Positions 36,970 to 45,934 of a stretch of DNA of 64,000 nucleotides are shown one piece after another. The notes beneath the pieces are model-generated. The model saw only the letters and a program-made list of their open reading frames with translations, made no database searches and had not been told where the DNA came from. Each line of letters opens with the position of its first letter. Position 1 is the first letter of the stretch. Source of the DNA: Vogesella sp. XCS3 (GTDB lineage Bacteria; Pseudomonadota; Gammaproteobacteria; Burkholderiales; Chromobacteriaceae); assembly GCF_020616155.1 (NCBI RefSeq), contig NZ_CP085530.1, positions 619,501 to 683,500 of the forward strand, given 5' to 3'. Made by a program: the position numbers and the translations under genes.

Positions 36970-38066
36970 GTCAGCCAGCCAATATGCCGCGCTGGGCCAG
37001 CTTGTGGCTGATGCCGCTGCTGAACCTGCTTGCGGCGCTGTTTGTATCGGGTCTGGTGATTGCACTGATCGGTGAAGACCCGATCGAGTGCCTGAAGCTG
37101 ATGATCAACGGCGCGTTTGGTTATCCGGAAGGTATCGGTTACACGCTGTTTTACACCACCAGTTTCATCTTTACCGGCCTGGCGGTAGCGGCAGCGTTTC
37201 ACGCCGGCCTGTTCAATATCGGTGGTGAAGGCCAGATGTATCTGGCCGGCCTGGGTGTTACCCTGGTGTGCCTGCAGTTTGATTTCTTGCCGGCCTACGT
37301 GGTGATTCCATTGGCCATGTTGGCCGCCATCGTGTTTGGCGGGGCTTGGGCATTGGTGCCGGGTTATCTGCAAGCCAAGCGTGGTAGCCACATTGTGGTA
37401 ACCACCATTATGTTCAACTTTATTGCCAGCTCGCTGATGACTTGGTTGCTGGTAGACAAGTTGCGCATGGCAGGTTCGCAAACCCCCGCAACACGCGAGT
37501 TTGCCCAGAACGCCTGGGTGCCGATGCTGCACGAGCTGTTTGCCCCGCTGGGTTTCGAACTGCCCAATACACCGCTGAATGCCAGCTTTTTCCTGGCGCT
37601 GGTGGCGCTGGTGTTGTTCTATCTGGTGGTATGGCATAGCCCGAAAGGCTTTGTGACCCGTACGGTGGGCCTGAATGAAAAAGCAGCCCGCTATGCCGGT
37701 ATTCCGGTCGACAAGGTTGTGATCGCCGTGATGTGCGTGTCTGGTGCGCTGGCCGGTCTGGCTGCTATCAACGAGCTGCTGGGTTCTACCCATCGCATGA
37801 ATATGGGTTTCACCAACGGTATCGGCTTTGTCGGTATTGCGGTGGCGCTGATGGGCCGTAACCATCCGGTAGGCATTTTGCTGTCTGCGCTACTGTTTGG
37901 TGCGCTAACCCAAGGTGGCCTGGACCTGTCGTTCGAGAAGCCGGCCATTACGCGAGAGATGATCATCTTCACCCAAGGCTTGATCATCCTGTTCTGCGGT
38001 GCGCTGGAAAACCTGTTCCAGACCCCGTTGTCGGCTGCGTTCAAACGCATCCTGAAGAACCAGTAA
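36966..38066 (+). CDS. ABC importer permease 1 (nucleoside type)
   Basis: 366 residues with about eight to ten membrane spans. The BPD_transp_2 signature FHAGLFNIGGEGQMYLAGL is clear. It pairs with the following permease as a heterodimer in YufPQ/NupPQ-type uptake. Start overlaps the ATPase stop. Confidence 0.92.
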   Translation: MSQPANMPRWASLWLMPLLNLLAALFVSGLVIALIGEDPIECLKLMINGAFGYPEGIGYTLFYTTSFIFTGLAVAAAFHAGLFNIGGEGQMYLAGLGVTLVCLQFDFLPAYVVIPLAMLAAIVFGGAWALVPGYLQAKRGSHIVVTTIMFNFIASSLMTWLLVDKLRMAGSQTPATREFAQNAWVPMLHELFAPLGFELPNTPLNASFFLALVALVLFYLVVWHSPKGFVTRTVGLNEKAARYAGIPVDKVVIAVMCVSGALAGLAAINELLGSTHRMNMGFTNGIGFVGIAVALMGRNHPVGILLSALLFGALTQGGLDLSFEKPAITREMIIFTQGLIILFCGALENLFQTPLSAAFKRILKNQ

Positions 38067-38076
38067 GGAGTACAGC

Positions 38077-39024
38077 ATGGACATGATTTTTAGTGTGCTG
38101 GACGCCACGCTGCGTGTGAGTACCCCGCTGGTGCTGGCGGCACTGGCCGGTCTGTTCTCCGAGCGCTCTGGCGTGGTGGATCTGGCACTGGAAGGCAAGA
38201 TGCTGGCCGCAGCATTTGCTGCCGCCTGCGTGGCGTATATTGCTCAATCCCCGTGGGTAGGGCTGGGTGCTGGCATTGCCGCAGGGATGGCGGTGGCCAT
38301 GCTGCATGGTGTGGTGTCGATTACCTATAACGGTAACCAGCTGATTTCCGGTGTGGCCATCAATATGATGGTGTCCGGTGTGACGCCTGTACTGGCCTTG
38401 GCCTGGTTCCAGCAAGGCGGCCGCACGCCGACCTTGTCGGACGACGCGCGTTTTACCGCTATCGAGCTGCCGTTTTCCGATGCTATCGCCCACAGTCCGA
38501 TGTTGAAGACCTTCTTTGGCCACAACATTCTGGTGTACCTGGCACTGCTGCTGATTTTTGTGGTGAGCTGGGTGGTATACAAGAGCCGCTTTGGCTTGCG
38601 TCTGCGTGCCGTGGGTGAAAACCCGCATGCTGCCGATGCAGCAGGTATCAGCGTGAAGGGTGTGCGCTATATGGCGCAGGCCATTGGTGGCGCGCTGTGC
38701 GGTGTGGCCGGTGCTTACCTGGTGCTGGCGCAAACTGGCGCGTTCATCCAAGATATGACGGCCGGTAAAGGCTATCTGGCGCTGGCGGCGCTGATTTTTG
38801 GCAAGTGGCGCCCTTGGTCTGCGGTATTGGGTTGCCTGATTTTTGCCTTCACCGATGCGATCCAGATTCGCCTGCAGGGTGTGGAGCTGCCGCTGATTGG
38901 CAGTATTCCGGATGCCTTTATCCAGGCGCTGCCGTACGTGCTGACGGTAGTGTTGCTGGCAGGCTTCATGGGCCGTGCCGTGGCACCCAAAGCCATTGGC
39001 GTGCCTTTCGTGAAATCACGCTAA
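38077..39024 (+). CDS. ABC importer permease 2 (nucleoside type)
   Basis: 315 residues, mostly hydrophobic. FSERSGVVDLALEGKMLAAA is the counterpart of the NIGGEG loop in permease 1, and GVRYMAQAIGGALCGVAGAY is typical of this half. AAGGAG precedes the ATG. Last gene of the importer operon; a terminator follows at 39044. Confidence 0.92.
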   Translation: MDMIFSVLDATLRVSTPLVLAALAGLFSERSGVVDLALEGKMLAAAFAAACVAYIAQSPWVGLGAGIAAGMAVAMLHGVVSITYNGNQLISGVAINMMVSGVTPVLALAWFQQGGRTPTLSDDARFTAIELPFSDAIAHSPMLKTFFGHNILVYLALLLIFVVSWVVYKSRFGLRLRAVGENPHAADAAGISVKGVRYMAQAIGGALCGVAGAYLVLAQTGAFIQDMTAGKGYLALAALIFGKWRPWSAVLGCLIFAFTDAIQIRLQGVELPLIGSIPDAFIQALPYVLTVVLLAGFMGRAVAPKAIGVPFVKSR

Positions 39025-39043
39025 GTTGGCCGCAAGCCAAGAC

Positions 39044-39073
39044 AAAACCCCCTGCTATTCGCAGGGGGTTTTT
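39044..39073. terminator. bidirectional intrinsic terminator
   Basis: AAAACCCCCTGC / GCAGGGGGTTTT with five-base loop and TTTTT. Between the importer operon and convergent xerC. A dispersed 9-mer copy (39026) lies directly before it. Confidence 0.92.
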
Positions 39074-39110
39074 CTTTGGGCGCGGCGCCCCCGGGTGGAT
39101 TTGTACGACG

Positions 39111-40007
39111 TTACTGCTTGTCTTTGTCATCCAGCTTGGCGCGCGGGTGTGCGGTGTCGTACACCTTGGCCAGATGCTGAAAGTCCAGGCTGGTGTAGAT
39201 CTGGGTGGTGGCCAGATTGGCGTGGCCTAGTAGCTCTTGCACCGCGCGCAGGTCGCCGGAGGACTGCAGCATGTGGCTGGCAAACGAGTGGCGCAGCATG
39301 TGCGGGTGCACATGCTGTTCGCTACCGCTGTGCAGCGCCCAGCGTTCCAGCCGACGGGCCAGCTGGCGGCTACTGATGCGTACACCTTTGCTGGAGACAA
39401 ACAGCGCTTCTTCGCCATCCGCCGCTTGTCGCAAGGGCAGCCAGCGCTGTAGCGCGGCAACGGCCTGCTTGCCGATGGGTAATATGCGCTCGCGGTTGCC
39501 TTTGCCTTGTACTTTCAGTAGCGCTTCGCGTAGATCGATGTCGGCCAGGTTGATCGATACGGTTTCGGAGAGGCGCAGCCCGGACGAATACATCAGCTCG
39601 AAGATTGCGGCGTCGCGTATTTCTCGCTCGTCTTCGGCAGGGGTGTCCAGCAGCTGCATGGCACTGTCCACGCTCAGGGTCTTGGGCAGGCGCTGCCCGG
39701 CGCGTGGGGCACGCACGCCGGCGCAAGGGTTGGCCGCCAGCCATTCGCGCCGGATCATCCACTCGAACAGGCTGCGCCAGGTCGAGAGCATGCGCGCCAG
39801 CGTGCGTGGGGATAGGCCGTGGCGTCGCAACTGGCCCAGGGCGCGCTGTATGGCCGGGCCATCGGTATGCTCGGGCTGGGTGCTGCCCAGCAGTTGGGCG
39901 AGCTTGGTGAGGTCCCGCCGGTAGGCGATGCGGGTGTGTTCGCTGCGTGCGGCCAACCTTAGCTGGTCGTCGTAGGCATCAATCAGGGCTTGCCAGTGTG
40001 CGTCCAT
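39111..40007 (-). CDS. xerC: tyrosine recombinase XerC
   Basis: 298 residues, standard Xer length. It resolves chromosome dimers at dif with XerD and FtsK. Catalytic residues are in SSGLRLSET (Arg), GKGNRERI (Lys), HMLRHSFASHM (His, Arg), LGHANLATTQIYT (His and Tyr nucleophile). The start overlaps the stop of the upstream MoxR gene by one base, an unusual partner. Two dispersed copies or near-copies lie near its ends (39026, 39948). Confidence 0.93.
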   Translation of the reverse strand: MDAHWQALIDAYDDQLRLAARSEHTRIAYRRDLTKLAQLLGSTQPEHTDGPAIQRALGQLRRHGLSPRTLARMLSTWRSLFEWMIRREWLAANPCAGVRAPRAGQRLPKTLSVDSAMQLLDTPAEDEREIRDAAIFELMYSSGLRLSETVSINLADIDLREALLKVQGKGNRERILPIGKQAVAALQRWLPLRQAADGEEALFVSSKGVRISSRQLARRLERWALHSGSEQHVHPHMLRHSFASHMLQSSGDLRAVQELLGHANLATTQIYTSLDFQHLAKVYDTAHPRAKLDDKDKQ

Positions 40008-40858
40008 TAGCCGCGCCGCATTTTCGCCATCTGCATCAGGCGCTCGAAGAAGTGCATGTCTTGCTCGTTTTTCAGCAGTGCGCCAGCCATGGGAGGTGGT
40101 GTGTTGCTGTCGCGGTGCTGTTGCAGCAGCTGTTCGCTGATGCCTTCGCTGTCCAGCAGTTTCAGCCAGTCCAGCAGCTCTGAGGTAGTAGGCTTCTTTT
40201 TCAGCCCGTTCATGTCACGAATGCCGGTGAATACTTCCAGTGCTTCGCGAACCAGCTGCTGGCGGATGTCGGGGTAGTGCACCTGGATGATTTGCTGCAG
40301 GGTGTCGCGGTCCGGAAAGCGGATGTAGTGAAAGAAGCAGCGGCGCAGGAAAGCGTCCGGCAGCTCTTTTTCGTTATTGGAGGTAATGATGATGATGGGG
40401 CGGTGGCGCGCTTTGATGAATTCTTGTGTTTCGTGCACAAAGAACTCCATCTGGTCCAGCTCGCGCAGCAGGTCGTTGGGGAATTCGATGTCTGCCTTGT
40501 CGATTTCATCGATCAGCAATACCGCTTGCTCTTCGCTGGCAAAGGCTTGCCATAGCTTGCCCTGGCGGATGTAGTTGCGGATATCGTGCACTTTGTCGTC
40601 GCCCAGCTGCGAATCGCGCAGGCGCGACACGGCATCGTACTCGTACAGGCCGTGCTGCGCCTTGGTGGTGGATTTGATCGGCCAGATGATCAGCTGTTTG
40701 CCCAGGGCGCTGGCGATTTCTTCGGCCAGCATGGTCTTGCCGGTGCCGGGCTCGCCTTTTACCAGTAGCGGGCGCTGCAGGGTAATGGCGGCATTCACTG
40801 CCATCATCAGATCATCGGTGGCGATGTAGTTGTCGGTGCCGTTAAAGCGGGTTTTCAT
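40007..40858 (-). CDS. MoxR-family AAA+ ATPase
   Basis: 283 residues. Walker A GEPGTGKT (about 36-43), Walker B VLLIDEIDKAD, sensor 1 IITSNNEKELPDAFLRRCFF. MoxR ATPases are chaperones that usually pair with a VWA protein; none follows here, and the next genes on the strand are xerC and, upstream, a TerB-like gene. The binding of DNA or a metalloprotein client cannot be told from sequence. Confidence 0.88.
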   Translation of the reverse strand: MKTRFNGTDNYIATDDLMMAVNAAITLQRPLLVKGEPGTGKTMLAEEIASALGKQLIIWPIKSTTKAQHGLYEYDAVSRLRDSQLGDDKVHDIRNYIRQGKLWQAFASEEQAVLLIDEIDKADIEFPNDLLRELDQMEFFVHETQEFIKARHRPIIIITSNNEKELPDAFLRRCFFHYIRFPDRDTLQQIIQVHYPDIRQQLVREALEVFTGIRDMNGLKKKPTTSELLDWLKLLDSEGISEQLLQQHRDSNTPPPMAGALLKNEQDMHFFERLMQMAKMRRG

Positions 40859-40928
40859 GGTTTAGCCTGTGTATTGTTGTTATGAAATGCAAACAGCCGC
40901 CTGGCGGCGGCTGCTGTTGATGGCTGGC

Positions 40929-41345
40929 TCAGTTTTTGGCCAGCTCGGCCTGGAGGTCGTCCAGGGTAATGTGCCAGTAGTGCATCATGTGGCGCAGCAG
41001 CAGCATTTCCGGATCACTGATTGTATTGTCCGATTTGCAAATGTCCAGCGCCAGGGCGCAGCAGATAACGCGTTTGCTGCGTTCGCTGACGCCATCCAGG
41101 ATGACATTGGTGCGCTCGGAGGCCAGCAGGTGGATGGTGCCGTCTTCTTCTGCCTCGTCGGAAATGTCATCGCAGTAGTCTACCAGTACCTTGATGAAGT
41201 CCTTGCGGCTCAGGCCCAGTAGCTCATAGACATGCAGGTTTTCCAGTGTCTCGATCTCGCGTGGGTCCATATTGCCATCGGTAATCATGAACATGGCAAG
41301 AATGCGTGCCAGGGCTTCCGGGCTGTTTGGCGCGTACTTTTTCAT
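40929..41345 (-). CDS. TerB-like protein
   Basis: 138 residues, all helical and acidic. The pattern RILAMFMITDGNMDPREIETLE then SKRVICCALALDICKSDN resembles the TerB/DjlA-N metal-linked helical domain, with Asp/Glu-rich loops. Role unknown; TerB proteins are associated with stress and tellurite resistance systems, but no other ter genes are present. It lies 70 bases upstream of the MoxR gene on the same strand. Confidence 0.6.
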   Translation of the reverse strand: MKKYAPNSPEALARILAMFMITDGNMDPREIETLENLHVYELLGLSRKDFIKVLVDYCDDISDEAEEDGTIHLLASERTNVILDGVSERSKRVICCALALDICKSDNTISDPEMLLLRHMMHYWHITLDDLQAELAKN

Positions 41346-41357
41346 GGCGCGTTTCCT

Positions 41358-41789
41358 TTATTGTGTAGCTGCCAGCCTGGCGGTAAATGCCGCGGGGGCC
41401 GGGGAGACTTTTCGTTGTTGATAGTCAAAAAACACCACGCCTGTTTTGATGCGCAGAGCCTCTTGTTGCGTTCGGGTGCTGCGGGCGCTGTAGACGATGT
41501 CGAAGCCGTACTTGTTGTGGTCTGCCAGACCCAGCTCGAAATGGAGTACATCGCCATGAAACACTTCTGCCATGTACATTACCGCAGCGTCACTAACGAT
41601 AATACCGAAGCCTTCGATATTTAGCTCGGTGTAATCGAGAGATTTGAGCCAGCGCAAGCGTACTTCGTGTGCCAGGCGCAACGCCGCATCGTTGCCCATG
41701 TGGCCACCGTAGTTGATGTCGGCGATAGCAAGCTGCAGTTCGGTGCGGAACAAAATACTCTGTGGTAGATCTAGTTGGATACGAGCCAT
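41358..41789 (-). CDS. hotdog-fold acyl-CoA thioesterase (4HBT type)
   Basis: 143 residues. The 4HBT pattern IADINYGGHMGNDAALRLAH is the YbgC-like active-site region (Asp-x-x-xx-H), followed by EVFHGDVLHFELGL and KTGVVFFDYQQRKV. It probably hydrolyses an acyl-CoA; the chain is unknown. Twelve bases upstream of the TerB-like gene, so possibly cotranscribed with it. Confidence 0.8.
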   Translation of the reverse strand: MARIQLDLPQSILFRTELQLAIADINYGGHMGNDAALRLAHEVRLRWLKSLDYTELNIEGFGIIVSDAAVMYMAEVFHGDVLHFELGLADHNKYGFDIVYSARSTRTQQEALRIKTGVVFFDYQQRKVSPAPAAFTARLAATQ

Positions 41790-41830
41790 GCGCTTGTCCT
41801 TATTTCGGTAATGTAATACTGCGCTTGCTG

Positions 41831-41871
41831 TTAATCTTTATCAATGCCTGCGCAGGTGCTTGGGCTAGACT
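41831..41871 (+). promoter_or_regulatory. FNR/ANR box and -10 of the uspA-like gene
   Basis: TTAAT-CTTT-ATCAA (41831-41844) matches the FNR consensus TTGAT-N4-ATCAA at nine of ten positions. A -10-like TAGACT is at 41866-41871. A start near 41879 would centre the box at -41.5, the class II activator position. Confidence 0.6.
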
Positions 41872-41898
41872 TGAAAAACACGTGAGACAGGAGGCTAT

Positions 41899-42351
41899 AT
41901 GTATCAGCGTATTTATATTCCGGTAGATGACAGCGCTACATCGGCACTGGCGTTGGCAGAAGCGTGCAAGCTAGCCAAAGAGGTGGGTGCTGTGGTGCGC
42001 TTGGTGCACGTGGTGGATCTGGCGCAGTTTGGCTGGGGTGGGGCCGAGTTTCTGGATGCGGCTGAGCTGCAAGGCGCCATCAAGCAGGCTGGGGAGCAGG
42101 TATTGGCTGCGTGTCATGCCAAGGTGGTGGCGCAGGGGTTGGCGGTGGAATCCCGCATTCTGGAAAGCTGGGGCGACCGCATTGCAAGTGTCATCGTCGA
42201 GGATGCCAATAGCTGGGGTGCCGACCTGATGGTGATGGGTACGCACGGGCTGGGTGGCTTGCTGCATTTGCTGATGGGGAGTGTGGCAGAAGGTGTGCTG
42301 AAGCAGGCTGATGTGCCGGTGCTCTTGGTGCGCAACCCGGGTGAGGATTGA
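41899..42351 (+). CDS. universal stress protein, UspA family
   Basis: 150 residues. The ATP-binding loop reads VMGTHGLGGLLHLLMGSVAE, the G-2x-G-9x-G(S/T) motif, so it is probably of the nucleotide-binding subtype. An AGGAGG-like site precedes the ATG. The FNR-type box upstream suggests induction at low oxygen, as for several Usp genes in Pseudomonas. Confidence 0.93.
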   Translation: MYQRIYIPVDDSATSALALAEACKLAKEVGAVVRLVHVVDLAQFGWGGAEFLDAAELQGAIKQAGEQVLAACHAKVVAQGLAVESRILESWGDRIASVIVEDANSWGADLMVMGTHGLGGLLHLLMGSVAEGVLKQADVPVLLVRNPGED

Positions 42352-42372
42352 CCGGGTAGCTTATCAGGCATA

Positions 42373-42403
42373 AAAAAACCCCGTCCGGCTGGACGGGGTT
42401 TTT
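42373..42403. terminator. bidirectional intrinsic terminator
   Basis: AAAAACCCCGTCC / GGACGGGGTTTTT with a four-base loop; between uspA and the convergent HTH gene. Confidence 0.93.
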
Positions 42404-42416
42404 ATTGTACTGAAGA

Positions 42417-42743
42417 TCAGGCTTCGGCAGTATCTGCGCTGCCTTCGGTCTGGGCATCCATGCGGGCACGCACGGCTTTGCGCAGGCTCTTGTACAGGTC
42501 AGGGTGAGTCTCTTTCAGGTATTCCACGATTTCGAAATCTTCGCGACGTACTTTTGTCAGGTCGATTTGCTCAACATGAACCAGACGCAGCAGCTCGCGT
42601 ACTGGTTTTGGCATGTTGCGGCCGCTTTCGTAGCGGCTGCCGCCAGACTGGGTAACGCCGATGCGGCTCCAGAATTCTTGCTGGTTCAGACCCAGTTTGC
42701 GGCGGATTTCACGTGGATTGGCGATTTTGTCAAACAGTTTCAT
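42417..42743 (-). CDS. helix-turn-helix transcriptional regulator (XRE-like)
   Basis: 108 residues. An HTH lies at about 13-45 (REIRRKLGLNQQEFWSRIGV, then QSGGSRYESGRNMPKPV). The C-terminal half is charged helix. Targets unknown; likely autoregulated, since TTTTGAT(C/T)(A/G)A repeats lie in its promoter region. Confidence 0.85.
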   Translation of the reverse strand: MKLFDKIANPREIRRKLGLNQQEFWSRIGVTQSGGSRYESGRNMPKPVRELLRLVHVEQIDLTKVRREDFEIVEYLKETHPDLYKSLRKAVRARMDAQTEGSADTAEA

Positions 42744-42851
42744 AGCGTTCCTCGCTTCTGTTCAATTCAGGAATCCGGATGTGATCCGGGTGACGTTTTA
42801 AAGATGAAACTATGGAACAAGGTCATTGCCGAGTCCCTTTATGTACTGCAT

Positions 42852-42938
42852 ATGATAGCAGTATTTTTAATCGATCAAAAGAAAAATGCTCTAGGGATTG
42901 TCAATAGATTTTGATCAACAAATTTAGTTCAATCAAAA
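42852..42938 (-). promoter_or_regulatory. promoter region of the HTH gene with repeats
   Basis: On the minus strand a -35-like TTTGAT (42879-42874), 16-base spacer and -10-like TATCAT (42857-42852). Repeats of TTTTGAT(C/T)(A/G)A are at 42871-42880, 42909-42918 and 42929-42938, the middle one containing palindrome TTGATCAA. The stretch is AT-rich. No gene is seen between 42744 and 42975. Confidence 0.4.
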
Positions 42939-42975
42939 TTTGTGAAGCAGAGGAACGCATAAAGCAGAGGGGGAG

Positions 42976-43075
42976 GGGTGGCGAGCCTGAACCCCGGCAC
43001 TTGCACTAAGTAACTGTGGCTGCTTCCTTCCGGACCTGACCAGGTTGGCTACCGTACAATGCGGGGGGGCCCGCC
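42976..43075 (-). ncRNA. ffs: 4.5S signal recognition particle RNA
   Basis: The minus strand contains CAGGTCAGGTCCGGAAGG then AAGCAGCC, the conserved SRP RNA domain IV tetraloop region bound by Ffh. The ends pair as GGCGGGCC with GGCTCGCC, closing a long hairpin of about 96-100 bases. This is the bacterial short SRP RNA. The exact 3' end is uncertain by a few bases. Confidence 0.95.
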
Positions 43076-43223
43076 ATAGAGAGAGCGAATAATACATGGC
43101 TTGGGCCCGGCTGCCAAGCCTGTTGCGGCATTTAGCCCGAAATGGTGGTGCTGTAGTGGTTTGCATGCCTGTGGCAATTGGGTATGCTCCTGATAGCCCA
43201 TCACCTGTTATGAGGTACCCGAC

Positions 43224-44396
43224 ATGAACTGCCTGCCTGCTACCGAAGCCATTTTATCCCGATTGTTATCGTTCGACACTACCAGCCGTGGCTCAAATCT
43301 GGCGCTTATTGAGTGGGTGGCAGGCTGGCTTGAGCAGTATGGTGTGCTTAGTACGCTCACATTTAATGATGAAAAAACCAAGGCGAATTTGTTCGCCCAT
43401 TTGGGCGATACGTCGCTGCCTGCGGTGGTGCTGTCGGGGCATACCGATGTGGTGCCGGTAGATGGCCAGCAATGGCACTATCCCCCCTTTGACATGACGG
43501 TTCATGATGGCTTGGTTTACGGCCGCGGTAGCGCGGACATGAAAGGGTTTATTGCGTGCGTGTTGGCCGCAGTGCCGCGCTGGCAGCAGCTGGCCGCTGA
43601 CGGGGTAATGACACGTAGCCTTGGCATTGCGCTTTCGTACGACGAAGAGATCGGTTGTCTGGGGGTAGGCCGGCTGATTGATGACTTGCTGGCGCGCCAG
43701 GTGCCGGTGGCGGGTTGCATTATCGGCGAGCCCACCATGATGCGCCCGGTGATTGCGCACAAGGGTATTGCACATTATCGCGTGCATGTGCGCGGCCGCG
43801 CAGCGCATTCATCACTTACCCCGCAAGGCGTAAATGCAATCGAGTACGCGGCACGGCTGGTAACGCATATCCGCAAGCTGGCCGATGCTGAACAGTCCTT
43901 TGGCAGCCGCCACCCGCTGTACGATGTGCCGTTTGCCACGCTGCAAACCGGGCTGATCAAGGGTGGTAATGCGGCCAACATCGTGCCCAAGGACTGCGAG
44001 TTTGTGTTTGAGGTGCGTTGGTTGCCGGGCGATGTGCACGAGCGCTTTGTGGCGTCGGTCAAAGACTATGCGCAGGTGCTGCTGGCAGAGATGCAGCAAG
44101 TAGCACCAGAGGCAGATATCCAGTTTGAAGCATTGGTCAATTGCCCGCCGTTTGAATACTCGCCAGGTAGCGAAATTACCCGCCATGTGGAGGCGCTATG
44201 CCTGGGTTGCAGCCATGATGCCGTGGCGTATACCACCGAGGCCGGGCGCTTTCACGAGGCCGGCATCCCCTGTGTGGTGTGCGGGCCGGGTTCGATCGAA
44301 CAGGCGCACCGCCCGGACGAGTTTGTCAGCCAGGCGCAGCTGGCTGCTTGCGATGCCTGGCTCGACCAGCTGTTCTTGCGCCTGAAACAGGCGTAA
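43224..44396 (+). CDS. argE: acetylornithine deacetylase
   Basis: 390 residues, M20 metallopeptidase family. It releases ornithine from N-acetylornithine. Metal ligands: His and Asp in LSGHTDVVPVDG, Asp in YGRGSADMKGF, Glu-Glu in SYDEEIGCLGVG, Glu in IIGEPTMM, and a late His in EQAHRPDEF. The dimerisation lid carries RGRAAHSSLTPQGVNAIEYA. ArgE is favoured over DapE by length and the GCLGVGR context. Confidence 0.9.
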   Translation: MNCLPATEAILSRLLSFDTTSRGSNLALIEWVAGWLEQYGVLSTLTFNDEKTKANLFAHLGDTSLPAVVLSGHTDVVPVDGQQWHYPPFDMTVHDGLVYGRGSADMKGFIACVLAAVPRWQQLAADGVMTRSLGIALSYDEEIGCLGVGRLIDDLLARQVPVAGCIIGEPTMMRPVIAHKGIAHYRVHVRGRAAHSSLTPQGVNAIEYAARLVTHIRKLADAEQSFGSRHPLYDVPFATLQTGLIKGGNAANIVPKDCEFVFEVRWLPGDVHERFVASVKDYAQVLLAEMQQVAPEADIQFEALVNCPPFEYSPGSEITRHVEALCLGCSHDAVAYTTEAGRFHEAGIPCVVCGPGSIEQAHRPDEFVSQAQLAACDAWLDQLFLRLKQA

Positions 44397-44467
44397 AGCG
44401 GCGGCAAACTACTTTACGCCCGGCGCGTCCAGCCTCAGAATCGCGGCTCCCGATAAGGGGCCGAGTA

Positions 44468-44497
44468 CCCGCCCTGTCACAAGCAGGGCGGGTTTGT
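44468..44497 (+). terminator. intrinsic terminator of argE
   Basis: CCCGCCCTG / CAGGGCGGG (44468-44476, 44484-44492), then TTTGTTATT. Confidence 0.85.
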
Positions 44498-44522
44498 TAT
44501 TGGTTTTGACGTTGGACAGTAT

Positions 44523-45911
44523 ATGAAGAACGATACAAGACCCGCAGCACCACAGACTGCGGGCAATAGCCGGGACGCCTTCACCTCCAGCTTTGGCGTG
44601 TTGGCAGCAACGCTGGGCTCAGCCGTGGGGCTGGGCAATATCTGGAAGTTTCCCTACGTTACCGGTGCCAATGGCGGTGCCAGCTTCCTGGTGGTGTATG
44701 TGCTGGCGACCTTGCTGGTCGGCCTGCCGGTGATGATTGCCGAAATCATGCTGGGCCGCCGGGCCAAGGCAGATGCAGTGACCACGCTGCGTACGCTGGC
44801 CCCTGCAGGCCAGCCGTGGTGGCTGATTGGCGGTTTTGGCGTGATCGCTGCGTTCCTGATCATGTCGTTCTATTCCGAAGTGGCTGCGTGGGTATTTGCC
44901 TATGTGTTCAAGGCACTGCGTGGTGACATTCTGTCCAGCGACCCGGCTGTTACGTCGGCGGCGTTTGGCGCGCTGATCAGCGACCCGCTGCAGTCGCTGC
45001 TGTGGCAGTGGGCTGTGCTGCTGATGATTGGCGGCATTTTGCTGATGGGCGTGGCCAAAGGTATCGAGGCGGTCACCAAAAAACTGATGCCGGTACTGTT
45101 TTTGCTGCTGCTGGTGATTTGCGCGCGTAGCCTGATGTTGCCAGGCGCCATGGCTGGGCTGTCTTTCCTGTTTACCCCGGACTGGAGCAAAATCACCGGT
45201 GAAGTGGTGCTGGTAGCCATGGGCCTGGCCTTTTTCAAGCTGTCCATCGGCATGGGTACCATGATGACCTACGGCAGCTATTTCCGTGATGACCAGAATA
45301 TTCCTGCCACCACCCTGCGCGTAATGAGTGCCGACCTGTTTGTGTCCATGCTGGCCGGTATTGCCATTTTCCCGGCGGTATTCAGCTTCGGTTTCAAGCC
45401 GGAAGCCGGCCCGTCCTTGCTGTTCATCACCATTCCGGCCGTGTTTGCCAGCATGCCGATGGGCCACCTGTTCATGGTGCTGTTCTTTGTGCTGGCCGCC
45501 GTGGCGGCGACTGGCGCCATGCTGTCCATTCTGGAAGTGCCGGTATCCGTGATGGCGGGCCGCTTGGGTGTGTCGCGCAAGAAAGCTACGCTGATCAACC
45601 TGCTGTTGCTGGCGCTGATTGGTGCCACCTGCGCGCTGTCCAATAGCCTGCTGGCCGATGTCAAGCCGTTCGGCATGACCTTCTTCGACCTGTTTGACTT
45701 CATCTCGTCGTATATCCTGATGCCACTGGGCGGTATCTTCATCTGCCTGTTTGTGTCCTGGGTATGGGGCAAGGGCAATATGACTGCCGCACTGAGTAAT
45801 GATGGCCGACTGGCCAATGGCAAGGTGGTTGCCGGCCTGTATGTGCTGTTGAAGTTTGTGACCCCGCTGCTGATCTTGCTGGTGATGCTCAAGGGTTTGG
45901 GTTTGCTGTAA
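44523..45911 (+). CDS. sodium-dependent transporter, NSS/SNF family
   Basis: 462 residues, about 12 membrane spans. TM1 is LGSAVGLGNIWKFPYVTGAN, the sodium and substrate-binding unwound helix of LeuT-like transporters. It imports an amino acid or amine with Na+; the substrate cannot be told. Ends before a terminator built from two copies of the dispersed 9-mer. Confidence 0.93.
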   Translation: MKNDTRPAAPQTAGNSRDAFTSSFGVLAATLGSAVGLGNIWKFPYVTGANGGASFLVVYVLATLLVGLPVMIAEIMLGRRAKADAVTTLRTLAPAGQPWWLIGGFGVIAAFLIMSFYSEVAAWVFAYVFKALRGDILSSDPAVTSAAFGALISDPLQSLLWQWAVLLMIGGILLMGVAKGIEAVTKKLMPVLFLLLLVICARSLMLPGAMAGLSFLFTPDWSKITGEVVLVAMGLAFFKLSIGMGTMMTYGSYFRDDQNIPATTLRVMSADLFVSMLAGIAIFPAVFSFGFKPEAGPSLLFITIPAVFASMPMGHLFMVLFFVLAAVAATGAMLSILEVPVSVMAGRLGVSRKKATLINLLLLALIGATCALSNSLLADVKPFGMTFFDLFDFISSYILMPLGGIFICLFVSWVWGKGNMTAALSNDGRLANGKVVAGLYVLLKFVTPLLILLVMLKGLGLL

Positions 45912-45934
45912 CGCTGGTGTGTTGCCAGCTAGTT

